This document shows, piece after piece, positions 10,858-21,518 of a DNA stretch of 64,000 nt. The DNA comes from Euonymus europaeus (Eukaryota; Streptophyta; Magnoliopsida; Celastrales; Celastraceae). Every line of letters begins with the position of its first letter. Positions within the stretch are counted from its first letter, which is position 1. The stretch is from positions 30,286,501-30,350,500 of the forward strand of contig OY756957.1 of the NCBI GenBank assembly GCA_963580455.1. The letters are read 5' to 3'. A program made the translations under genes and the position numbers. The notes beneath the pieces are model-generated. The model saw nothing but the letters and a program-made list of their open reading frames with translations, had not been told where the DNA came from and did no database searches.

Positions 10858-12770
10858 GTAAGTCTGTGACCTGAGCCCATATTGATGGAAATTGCTTGTA
10901 ATAAAGGCCGCCTTTAATTCGGGAAATTGGCCCACAATAGAAGACTTACCTTGCCCAATATTGGGCCTATCTTGTTTTGGGAATCGAGGATTTTACATGT
11001 GGCCCAATATTTTATGTGATCGGGCCGATTTCGGCCCAGTTGTTCGTAGCTTTCAGCCCATGATATCTTTTCACGGATAAGCATGACATGTTCACGGCCC
11101 ACCTGCTCTCCACCCGCATCTTCTGAAAAAAGAAAGAAAAAAACTCAATTCTCGTTGTGCGCACTAATCATGAATCCACGCAGCATTGTTTTGTGTGTGT
11201 TTCATTATGGGTTCTTGGAGAAACTTAAGATCACTTGCTGCCCATGTGAAACTGGTAGGTAGTTTTGCACAAATACATGAACCTTGTTGTCTCTCAAGAT
11301 CACCAAAATAAAATGGGGTCATTTGTTTGGCTTGAATTTATGCTAACACTATCAGAAATTCAAGCCGACTCACATATTAATAATATTATCCGTTTTGGAC
11401 TATTCGATAATTATGAATACATATAGTGTCCCAACTCCCAATATCATAAATATTGATTCTTAAACTCAAAAAAAGGTTTTGTTGTATGAGAGACTTTAGA
11501 CTTACTCGATTGAGTTATGTCAATTCGACATATATTAGTTTTCACAAACACCGAACTTCTTATTTTAACAGAGAGAGTTGTTTCTTTCTTTCTCTGTTTT
11601 CTTCTCTCCAATTTTCTTTTTTTATTTGGGGTTTAGTTGCGGCGTAATTTGGAGGCATTAGAAGGAATGATTGATGTTAAAAAAGCGCACTTGCTCTTGC
11701 TGGTCTTATCTTGTACTAGTCCGAAGCATATCCACACGCAGTGCCAATCATGGTTAAAGCTCAAGCTTGATTCTTCAGCAATGCCATGTTTGCTTTGCTA
11801 ATCAAGAATAAAGTGAAAACAGAGTCGAGTCAGCTGAGCTAGAGTGAGCTGCATTTCCATTTTATTTGTCCTTTTTGTTCCTTAATTGCTCCAAACTCTT
11901 GTTCCAGTTGTAATACAAAAGATTTTAATCAAATTTGATTTGGAGAACTTATTGACTGAAAGTTTCCAGTGCAAATTGTCCTTAATCATTTGTGGACCGT
12001 AACAGAGTCAATGAATATCCATCCGATGTGGCTGATTTCGACACTTGTCAAGTGGGTTATGGGTATTTGTGTCCACGCCAATTGGTAGTAGAAAAAAATG
12101 AGTGTGTTAAAACTTAAAACCGTTACTTGCTTAAAAGAGCAAATATTGTGGCCACTTATTAGCATTGAATGAGTTAAAAAAGCAGAGAAAACAGAGGAGT
12201 TGGAGAGAGAGAAGCTCCCTCCCTCCCTCCCAATCTTTCTCTCTCCATCTTATAAAGTCTTTAGCTTTTTAAACCAAGCAATCACGGGCGACTCCTGATA
12301 TATCTGCCTTTGAATTCATATTTTTCCTACTGCCCAAACGAACCATAATCTCCTGATCCTGTTAGAAACAACCGTGAAAATAATTTCTTTCTTCTTCTCT
12401 TGCAAAGTGTGTATTTTGCATGAATTTATACCTATTTTGGACGCACACAAACTGTTTGTGAAAAATTCATGTCTGTTTTGGAAGGCAATCTCTCTTGAAA
12501 TGGAAGTCTGTTATGTAGCATTCTATTTCTTGCTGTCGAAAGCTTGATGGGTTGCCTCTGGTTTTGTCGATTTATTGAGAAATTAATGAAAACCCGTCTC
12601 TGCTTCTCATTTTGTTTCGGAACCCATGTTTTTGAATCAGTTCATGCACTTCCTGAAATCAATTCACACATTCAGGAGGAAAACTCCTTTTGATTGTTTG
12701 TTTTGACGCAAACCCATCTTCTGTTCCGCCACAAAGTGCTATAAAGGAGCCTAATTTGATCTTCACAAAA
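10858..12770. other. Spacer upstream of HT1 with an orphan promoter-like cluster
   Basis: At least five GGCCCA, TGGGCC or CGGGCC motifs (site II, TCP-binding type) lie between 10929 and 11037. They precede a possible start exon at 11207-11254 (MGSWRNLRSLAAHVKL, then a GTAGGT donor). No continuation was found. From 11260 to 12180 the sequence is AT-rich with no clear gene. A pyrimidine-rich block (CTCCCTCCCTCC and CTCTCTCC near 12215-12245) precedes a TATAAAG near 12250 and probably belongs to the HT1 promoter and leader. Confidence 0.45.
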
Positions 12771-15700
12771 ATGGCTGGCTCATGTTTTCCAGCATTTCGG
12801 CTTCGAAAATCGAAGAGCAAGCAATTACCAACTCCTTCGTCTTCGAAAACCCAGTTGGAGACTGATACGGAGATTATGGAGAAGAAGAGATTTGACAGCT
12901 TGGAATCATGGTCCATGATATTGGACTCCGAGAACGTGGAGACTTGGGAGGTATCGAAGGAGGACCAAGAGGAATGGACGGCCGATCTGTCACAGCTGTT
13001 TATCGGTAACAAGTTTGCATCAGGTGCTCACAGTAGGATTTATCGAGGGATTTATAAGCAGAGAGCCGTTGCGGTCAAAATGGTTAGAATTCCAAACCAG
13101 AAAGAAGAAACAAGAGCTTTTCTTGAACAACAATTCAAATCTGAAGTTGCCTTACTTTCACGCCTTTTCCATCCCAATATAGTTCAGGTATGGCTTTTCT
13201 TTTCTTTTTTTCTTTGATCTTTTATTTATTGTGATGGAACTTGCATAGTACTGCGCTAAATTTTCATATAACACTGATTCCATTTCAAGGGAAATTTGTT
13301 TATTCGATCTATCGTTGATGGGCCCAATCTTTTGATATCAAACTGGATTTTGGATCCAATTTTAGCATGCAGTATTAATTGAACTTCAAAAATTCAGTCT
13401 ATATCTTCCACTATTTAGGATCAGCGATGAATTTTATTATTTTTCTCTGCCTCGACCACAATCTGTGTTGAATCATTTGTCATATCTCTTCAGCTTTACC
13501 TTAGTCTTACCCTGAAATTTTTTATTATTGGCGTGTGATACAAGGTGTAGTCATCTGTAAAGTTGTTTTTGAATCAGTCCTTGGTTATCTTCTTATAATA
13601 TATCAATTGAATATATAAAGAAATCGGCTTGGACTTAATCCGTTGCGCTCTTGTTCACAGTTTATTGCGGCTTGCAAGAAGCCCCCAGTTTACTGTATCA
13701 TCACAGAATATATGTCACAAGGAACTTTGAGAATGTATCTCAACAAGAAAGAGCCATACTCACTTTCAATTGAAACAATATTGAGGTTAGCTCTCGACAT
13801 ATCCCGTGGAATGGAGTATCTTCATTCCCAAGGTGTGATCCATAGAGACCTCAAATCCAATAATTTGCTTTTAAATGATGAGATGAGGGTTAAGGTGGCA
13901 GATTTTGGCACTTCATGTTTAGAAACACAGTGTCAAGAAGCCAAAGGAAACATGGGAACTTATCGTTGGATGGCACCAGAAATGATTAAGGAAAAACCTT
14001 ATACTCGAAAAGTTGATGTGTACAGTTTTGGGATTGTGCTGTGGGAGCTCACTACAGCTTTGCTTCCGTTTCAAGGAATGACCCCTGTGCAGGCTGCATT
14101 TGCTGTGTCTGAAAAGGTTAGTTACTACAATTAGAATACAGACTCCTCTTTCCAACATCAAAATATTGTTGCTCTAGTTTTCTGAAATATGTTCTTGCTA
14201 CCAGCAGAATAATTTCTGTGCCTTCGCAGTTAGATTGGTAGAATTAGGGTGCAAACTTTCCTATATATTTCTTTGTGAACTTCTTCTTTCGGAATGCTAA
14301 CTCTAGTTATTAAAAGATCACCTATTACCAAAATGAACCCGTTTTAGATTTTATAAACAGCATTTCTTAGCTTACTCTCAACTGATGAGTGTATTACATA
14401 CGGCTTACGGTGTTGGAGTTGAAAATGGCTTACTGCTAATGGTATTTCAGCACAGTTAATTACATACCTTGTTGGTCTAAATTTGCCTAACTGATTGAAA
14501 GTAGCAAATCTATTAGAACCTCCCCTACTTAAAGAATAATGTTACCTGAGGAATTTCTGGCAAATGGAAAGTTGGGAAAGTTCACACATGATTGCATCCA
14601 TTTTTTAGGAAAGTTAAACATGTCTTCATGTCATAGTTGTCAATAATTCGGTTATTTAGCCTATATTAGTAGTAATTCATTATTTTAAATTTGAGGATAT
14701 TAGCTAGTCGAATCTTCCTTTCGAGTTGAAACTTGAACAAAGTTTCTTATCATTAGCAGAGTCTGACGTGTGTTTTTCCAAAAAAAAATAAGCTCTTCTG
14801 GCTTCCGTCGAATCATTCGTAAGTGGAAGCATTCTTGTTCCTTGCATTGAGTCGTTCACAAGGATTCTTTCCTACCTTTCTTTCTTTTCTTTTAAGGAAT
14901 AAAGAGATTATACCATAATATATCCATTATTTGACTATATTTGTACCATCTGTTGCCTTTTTCCTCATATCAGAATACTTGTTCGCTGATTCATAAGTAG
15001 ATTTTCACTTGTTTATCTTTGCGGTGAATTTTATGAAATGTCTTTTTTTCCTCTTATGATTTAAGTTCATTGGTAAAATAAAAAGGTGAAGACGGATACT
15101 TCTGGCCTTCATCTTTGAATCAACATCATACAAAGTTTAGATTTCTATTCCAATTCTGCAACCACTAAAGTTTTTTAGAATCAGTTCTTTGCTTGCCTCG
15201 ATAGAAAGTATCGGGCATCTACCCATCCAGGTGTCATTATTTTGTATCTAAGTACTTATTATTTATAAGGACCAATCATCACCTTTTGAATACTTCCTGT
15301 TGAGGTAAAATCTGCAGAAAATTTTGTCTTTGAATTCACCATAGTTCCTGTGCTAGCAATTGCTATCAATGCTTTGCCGGATGCTCCTTTAATTTGTAGG
15401 AACCGCTTATGAATTTTTCTCTGTCAATCTTTGAGACTGAGTTTTGTGGCTTCTGTTCCCTTATCACTGCATTCCTTTATGGGTCTAGCATATTATTCCG
15501 ACTTCTTGAAATGCAAATACCTCTCTGTTGCGACACATCAAACCTTGAAAACGCATAGTTTTGCCAGTAATGGAAACCAATGAGTTCCTTTCATGGCATG
15601 CTTTGTTGGTGGAATACTGCTTCCGAGACTTTATCAGGCTCTTCTATCCATGGATTTGAGGGAAAGTAAAAGAGAAATTGTGCAGAATGCATTGATCATT

Positions 15701-16048
15701 TAATGGTCAATCCTTGACTTAATTGATATAAATACTGGTTCATCCATGAATGAAACATCTTGATGCTAGTTTAATATGTTTTTTTGTCTTGTTTGACAGA
15801 ACGAGCGGCCTCCATTGCCGGCCAGTTGTCAGCCAGCACTGGCACATCTCATAAGGCGCTGCTGGGCAGCAAACCCATCGAAGCGACCAGACTTCAGCTA
15901 CATTGTTTCTACTTTGGAGAGGTATGATGAGTGTGTCAAGGACGGCCTTCCTCTTACAACACACTCAAGACTAGTAAGCCGGAACGCAATTCTCGAGCGC
16001 TTGAAAGGTTGTGTTTCCATGAGCTCATCTATACCTGTACATGGCTGA
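12771..16048 (+). CDS. HT1: Raf-like protein kinase HT1 (HIGH LEAF TEMPERATURE 1)
   Basis: HT1 is the group C Raf-like kinase that represses CO2-induced stomatal closure in guard cells. Exons 12771-13187, 13661-14116 and 15800-16048 are all phase 0 and give 373 residues. The N-terminus (CFPAFRLRKSK, EKKRFDSLESWSMILDSENV, ETWE) matches HT1 rather than the general family. Kinase landmarks: glycine loop GNKFASGAHSRIYRG, ATP-binding Lys103 (VAVKM), HRDLKSNN at 200-207, DFG at 220-222, APE at 244-246. The C-terminus ends LKGCVSMSSSIPVHG. All catalytic residues are present. Introns are 473 and 1683 bp; the second holds nothing recognisable. An in-frame ATG at 12690 would add 27 residues without family support. 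A sister HT1-like kinase such as CBC1/CBC2 is less likely because of the N-terminal match. Confidence 0.95.
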
Positions 16049-18135
16049 ATCCATTAATAAGGTAACATGGCATTCATCTTCCACCTCTAAGGCACCTTAC
16101 TTGTAAATTAGTCCTTAACAACTTGTTGATATTGAATTTGTCTTTTGATTATCTATTAATGTATCTTAAGGAATATATGGCTGGTGGTCTGCTGGTGGCA
16201 CCTTAATGTAAATTAATCAGCATTTTCATCATTTGACGGAGGAAGTGGGTTATCTAATGAAGGCTCTTGATAGAGACATGCCTTTCACTTTCTTTCACGA
16301 TCTCACAGACGTAATGTGATTTTCTAAGATCAAATTAAAGGTGCTATCTAACACTAGTTGACTTTTGACTCATTCCTACCCAAATAGTCTCTCCAGTCCT
16401 TTAATATTGGTCATATGTGTGTGTCTTTTCAATTTCAACCCCTCTCATTAACAACATAAGAACTAGTAGATAGAAGAGTGTGGTTTTACAATTTTTCATG
16501 AACTAGAATTGGGACAATACGAGTCTTTTGTGACTAGATTTTGCACAATGACCCTTGTTTTTGTTGTGGTTGGAAATGGACTCCTTTTGAGAGACTTCTC
16601 ATGTATAGATAGAGTCTAGAGAGAAACCAGCCCTGAGCCCACCGCCTCTTTTTGGAAAGAATGTAGACTACGTTGGTAGATCAATCATCAATGGATATAA
16701 AAATGAAAAATAAAAAAAATAGCATTCATGAAATTCAAGAAAAGTTTGGTAGGTTTCATCATTTCATGGACGCCTTGCATGCAATGCAATAAGGTCCACA
16801 CATTTTATTGGTCGGTTGATGTTATATAGTTGGTAGTCTCAGATTTTTTTTATATTTTATATTTTTACTTTCAAACAATTTTAGGTTTTTAGCTTACCTA
16901 TGCTACTCGTTTGAACCGAGATTTAATTCAATTTATCATATCACCAACTAAATTTTTTTGATGTGAGCAGCTTGTATCTTATCATTCACACAAAAAAAAA
17001 AAAAAAAAATTAGCTCATAATATATAATGTTGTGAACCTAAACGTTATCATGAGAAAGGTCCAAAAGGAACAATATTTATATGAATGAAGCTTTACATGG
17101 AGAGAACAAATATCTTTTGAGAATTTAAGAGTGTTTGGGAATTAAAAGCTCTATGCTCACTTTGCTTTAATCGAAGTCCCCTTACTTTTGGCGGGCTCGC
17201 TAATGGTAAATGGTGACATATATCTACTTGTACTACACCATAATCATTAGCATATTGACCATTTTACCCTCATCTTCTCTATTTTTTACCACTTTGTGCA
17301 ACTCGTTGGATAAGGTAAAATTAGGGTTGTAAAATTAGATATACAATTTTGAATAGTAATTTCCAAGGGATGTAAAAGTTTGTATAAATGAGGATGTATA
17401 TTATTATTTATTGTAAAATCTATTAAATTAAGGCCCGTAACAACTCCTACACAAGTTGCAAGATAGAACCTTTAATCTAGATTGGAGCCATGATTTGAGA
17501 ATAAAATTATATAAAATGGATATACATCTCTATCTACAACATGAGTTTGAGTTTACTCTTGGTCATAAAATTGGAGTTGTTTATTGTCTTTTGGCACCGT
17601 AAACCAAAAGGGTAGTTGTGGGAATACAGAACAAAACATCAGTAGACTAGGCTTTCGGCCCAAAAATAATAAAAAAAAACAATAATAGTAGTTTTTCTTT
17701 TTTGAAAAAGCTATGTGTTTTTTTCCCTGGCGTAATAGGGATAGAAAGAAAGTTTCAGGTTCTCTTTCGCATTGATTCTTACGGTTTTGAATTTATATAT
17801 ATGAAAAGCACAAGTAAACGATCATTGTAATTTTGTAATTATACCGGGCACCTATTATTCAAACCCAAAAAAAGGGCAAAAAGGGTGGGAACAACCAAAA
17901 ATTGATAATTTTCCATTGATTGATTCATACAAGGATATGAACTAGCAGTAACATCAAATTTGATGATTGCTTTGAACAACTACACGCACCCATGATTTTG
18001 ATCCAAAATTAAGCTACCCATCTTTCAATAATCTCACTAAAAAGGAGTAATTTACAAAAGAAGAAACAAGTTCAAAATTATTTGGAAGAAAAACTAAGAT
18101 TAAACCAACATTTTGTTCTTCTCTTTCATTTTCCT
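16049..18135. other. Gene-free spacer between HT1 and the convergent unknown gene
   Basis: The first few hundred bases are the likely HT1 3' UTR. The rest is AT-rich with a poly(A) run of about 19 at 16992-17010. I see no open frame with a recognisable motif and no clear terminal repeats. Confidence 0.5.
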
Positions 18136-18795
18136 TCAGATTGAAGAACCCCAAACACCCCATATCCTCTCTCCGATGAAATTCATCAGCCCCCTCACAG
18201 ACCCTTTTTCTTCCCCTTCATCACAACCACTACCACTAATTCCTCCGCCGCCGCCATCACCGCCGCTACAGCTAGATTCAATCACCGGGTCAGACTCGAC
18301 TAACTCGTTTTTCTGACTCGTCTCGGACCGTTTCAACTCACTGGACCTATTACTATTGCTATCACTCGCCTTTTTCTTCCTGTCTTTTCTGCTCTTTTTA
18401 CTGGTGTTAGAACTCTGAACTAACCAGTCCTCAAAAGCTTCGATGATTTCATGGATTAATTGACGGTTCGGCGAGGAGTCCCACCTAGCCCAGTAACTCA
18501 TGTAGCAGCTGAAACAGTCGCACTTGAACGACAGCGGATGATCGCCGCTTCCGGCTCCGGTAGTATTGCTTCTAGCAAAATAAGAGGAAGACCCACTTTG
18601 CTGGCTTAGGCGATGGTGGTTTGAGAAGCTGTTTCCGGAGCTGTTGGAGCATGAGATAAGATACGCCAACACCTCCTTTTCCTCCGGCGAGAGGGCGGCG
18701 GCAAGGGTCAGAATCGCTGCCGGGAGGAAGGTCAGCTGGTCAAGCTTATTCGGTGTCGATGGATGAACCGTCCCTTTGCGATAAAGCTTCTTCAT
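18136..18795 (-). CDS. Plant-specific protein of unknown function with a CDCFSC motif
   Basis: Single exon, 219 residues. I recognise this as a conserved land-plant family without an assigned function. The N-terminus MKKLYRKGTVHPS is followed by a hydrophobic/acidic helix (FLPAAILTLAAALSPEEKEV, then LAYLI). The core at residues 92-110 is CDCFSCY..YW.RWDSSPN, followed by RQLIHEIIEAFEDWL. The Cys spacing could bind a metal, but that is inference. The C-terminal half is low complexity: Lys/Arg/Ser-rich (KKSRKDRKKKASDSN), then a Gly-rich run, then GLMNFIGERIWGVWG. The basic stretch could act as a nuclear signal. A long (CT)n run lies in its leader. Confidence 0.85.
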   Translation of the reverse strand: MKKLYRKGTVHPSTPNKLDQLTFLPAAILTLAAALSPEEKEVLAYLISCSNSSGNSFSNHHRLSQQSGSSSYFARSNTTGAGSGDHPLSFKCDCFSCYMSYWARWDSSPNRQLIHEIIEAFEDWLVQSSNTSKKSRKDRKKKASDSNSNRSSELKRSETSQKNELVESDPVIESSCSGGDGGGGGISGSGCDEGEEKGSVRGLMNFIGERIWGVWGSSI

Positions 18796-18835
18796 ACCTG
18801 AAAAACAACTTCAGATTCTCTCAGAACAGCAAGAG

Positions 18836-18837
<2 letters not shown>

Positions 18838-18877
<40 letters not shown>
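18838..18877. repeat. (GA)20 microsatellite in the leader of the unknown gene
   Basis: About 20 uninterrupted GA units. They start about 40 bp upstream of the ATG at 18795, so the transcript would carry (CU)20 in its 5' UTR. Confidence 0.9.
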
Positions 18878-18881
<4 letters not shown>

Positions 18882-20366
18882 AACTGTGTGAAGCTGATGG
18901 GTTATATATTCTCTAGAGAGGTGGAGGAGGCATTTGTCTTCGTCTTGGGGTTGATGAAATAGTGCGTGCAGTGGGAGATAATCGGGTGCGGCCAGTGATA
19001 TTTTTGGATGTTTGAGATTGAGGAATGAGTGAATCGTATTCGTCTATTTAACATCATGGATTATGGGACCTAAAGGACTAGTCTCTGTCCTTTGTCCTTC
19101 TAATTTCTAATTTACTATGCCGCATGCAAGTACATGGATTTGGGTTGTTAATAGTGAGTTTTGATATGTTATTTTTGAATTTTGACCAAATTATTTAGTT
19201 GATTGTCGATTTTTTAATTTTTGATTGAATCTCTGATCAATTTTAATACAAAAATTGTAATCTTTTTTTTTTAAAATAGTTGATCGATTCAACTTCAATC
19301 TTGTTAAATTTTTTTAACAGCCCTACCACAGACGATGCATTTCTGCCTCACTTGGACCCACCTGACCGCCTATATCAGAGTTGCTAAAGCCCAATATAAC
19401 CCACCAAGCTATGATCACTTTTTCCTTGTGTGTGCAAGCAAGCATATAATTCTGTAATATGTATATATGCATATCAACTACTCATGCCGGGTCAATACAA
19501 CAAGCACGCGCATACAGAAGATGAAGATCCAAACCCAAATTCGCAAGTTTGAATATAACTACCTATTGAAAACTCAATGACAATAGAAGGTTTGTCACAG
19601 TGATAACTCATTATCTCAATGTGAGATCTTATCATACGTAGATATCATGCATGGCTAAGTTACTGTGTCTTAAGGTCTCGAGTCATGAGACGTCAAGTCT
19701 TAACTGAGAACCACCAATAGTTTAGATGACACTCATATATGTGATTTTTTATAGGTCTCGAGTTTGAACCTCTCTCATCCCGTTCCCTCTATTCAAAAAG
19801 GCCTTGACAAGTTTGATTGTTGCCATGTAGATATCGAGTAGCCATAACGGAGGTACACAGAAGTTCTGGGCCATTGGAGTTAGTTTTGATATTGGACGAT
19901 CTTTGTTGCCACTCCGAGGAGCATTTGGTAAAGAACAAAAATATTGAAACAACTTCCAATTTTGGAGAAAAGGGGCCTTATAAGCTCTTCCAAACGATGT
20001 ATAGTTAAAAGTGAAAATAGTTCAGAAAGAAATTCAGAACTCCATTATCCATCCTATGGTATTCAAGCATCTTAGAATGAAAACAAGACGCACCAATGAC
20101 AACTTTAGTTACCCAAAAAGGAAACATTGATTCAAATCAGACGTCATGTTCGCATTCCTACAGATTTCAAAGCCACCAAGGTGAAGCACAGATCATCCAA
20201 TCCAATTTCCCTTTATAATCCTGCAGATAGGATAACAAACAATTATTGAGATGCATTGATATCTAATCTCTACAAGGAATGGAGCCATCGAACCACTCGC
20301 ACGCAAAAGCGAAAAAAGAAAAGAAAAGAAAACTCACCTACAAATGGGTGACTGTCACAAGCAGTT
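18878..20366. other. Spacer, with a possible SINE remnant near 19650-19790
   Basis: GCATGGCTAAGTT near 19650 followed by AGGTCTCGAGTTTGAACCTC near 19753 resembles the A- and B-box spacing of tRNA-derived SINEs, with an internal repeat of GGTCTCGAGT. I could not find target duplications or a defined 3' end, so this is weak. The remaining sequence shows no gene; the part next to 20366 is the MED11 3' UTR. Confidence 0.3.
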
Positions 20367-21262
20367 TCATACTTCAGCTTGATAATGCTCATCGATGGTT
20401 TTTTTCATCCCATCCAGCTGCAACATCACATACTCCAATTTTTGGCAACAGATTTCGTTGGATATTCTTGAACTGTAATCACACTTTTCAAAAGGACGGT
20501 ACTCGCATGCACTTTTGATTTCTTCCCTTAATGTCACTTGAATATCCTTTAAAAATCAATACAACAAAAAACATGGCCGGACAATAAGTTAATTTGGATT
20601 AAATTTCAGTAGTTCAGTGGCAGAAAATCATGAACAAAAATGATGCATTTCTCAAAGAAAAAAAAACAATCTGAGGTCAAGAGTATCGAGTTAGAATTGG
20701 CAAGATCATAAAATGCAAATTTCCTCGAAAAATTGATCAAGCCACACCAGAAAAGTAGAAAACCACAAGATTACTCAGAAGCACAGAAAACACACACATA
20801 TAAAAATTTGAACACATCTACAAAAAGCTCTGATCCTGCAGTGCAGTATGTTCACTAACAAAATTCAACTGCGTTTTCCATTTAATATGTTAAATGCAAA
20901 AAACTATGCTTTACACGGGTAAATCTATTTCACATAAAACCAACGAATTTCACGCATATCTAGCAAAATGAATTAAGCTCGATATGGGGATTAATGAAAT
21001 TGCCTTGATCAACTGCATGAACTCACGGCAATGGTTGTTGATAAATTCCTTTCTGGGACCAGTAGGGTTCGCCAGTTCGTCCATGACCCCTCCTGCCAGC
21101 TCCAAAACCCTAACGACTCTCTGCACCCAAAGACAAAAGTTCGAATTTTTATTTTACAGAAAAGGATTACAAGAATAAATTCAGACAAAAACCAGGTTAA
21201 GCTTTCACCTTTTCGACATTTTGAAGCCGCTGCAACGACGTGTTTTGGGTCTGCGAATCCAT
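20367..21262 (-). CDS. MED11: Mediator complex subunit 11 (MED11)
   Basis: MED11 belongs to the head module of Mediator, which links activators to RNA polymerase II. Exons 21262-21209 (MDSQTQNTSLQRLQNVEK), 21120-21004 (RVVRVLELAGGVMDELANPT ... FINNHCREFMQLIK) and 20546-20367 (DIQVTLREEIKSACEYRPFE ... CQKLEYVMLQLDGMKKTIDE ...) give 116 residues, close to Arabidopsis MED11. The junction between exons 2 and 3 needs a GC donor: the exon ends ATCAAG and the intron begins GCAATT. The nearby GTGAGT would cut inside the conserved HCREFMQ stretch and break the frame. The gene shares a short divergent promoter with the pyruvate carrier gene. Confidence 0.93.
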
Positions 21263-21518
21263 GGAGAGGTTTCAACAAACCCCAGGGATATGTAGGAGGT
21301 AAAAGAAATCACACGCGATTTTAAAACGACGCCGTTTCTACGAGAAAACCTTAGCGCTACGACGTCGTAATGTTCTCCAGTAATTACGTGGCCTGGCCTG
21401 GCCTGGCCTAGTCATTCCGTCACAAGTTCCCTTTGTTTTGAACCCGCATTTCTCCAGTCTCCACTGAACTTCTCCATTTGTGGTTGGTGCATAGTCGTAG
21501 AGAGATTGAAGAGATTCA
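21263..21518. promoter_or_regulatory. 256-bp divergent promoter between MED11 and MPC
   Basis: The two start codons are only 256 bp apart on opposite strands, so both leaders and promoters share this interval. It contains AAAACGACGCCGTTT near 21323, ACGACGTCGT near 21360 (a palindromic CRE-like core) and a triple CTGGC-C tandem (TGGCCTGGCCTGGCCT near 21391-21408). No TATA box stands out. Confidence 0.7.

Noticed and set aside
12690..12770. Upstream in-frame ATG for HT1
   Set aside because: The added 27 residues match nothing in HT1, whose N-terminus aligns from the ATG at 12771.
18838..18877. Regulatory GAGA element upstream of the unknown gene
   Set aside because: Functional GAGA binding is possible, but a pure (GA)20 run is more simply a microsatellite.
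19650..19790. tRNA gene suspected from a B-box-like GGTCTCGAGTTTGAACC
   Set aside because: No cloverleaf arms can be drawn; at best a SINE remnant, listed with low confidence in the spacer entry.
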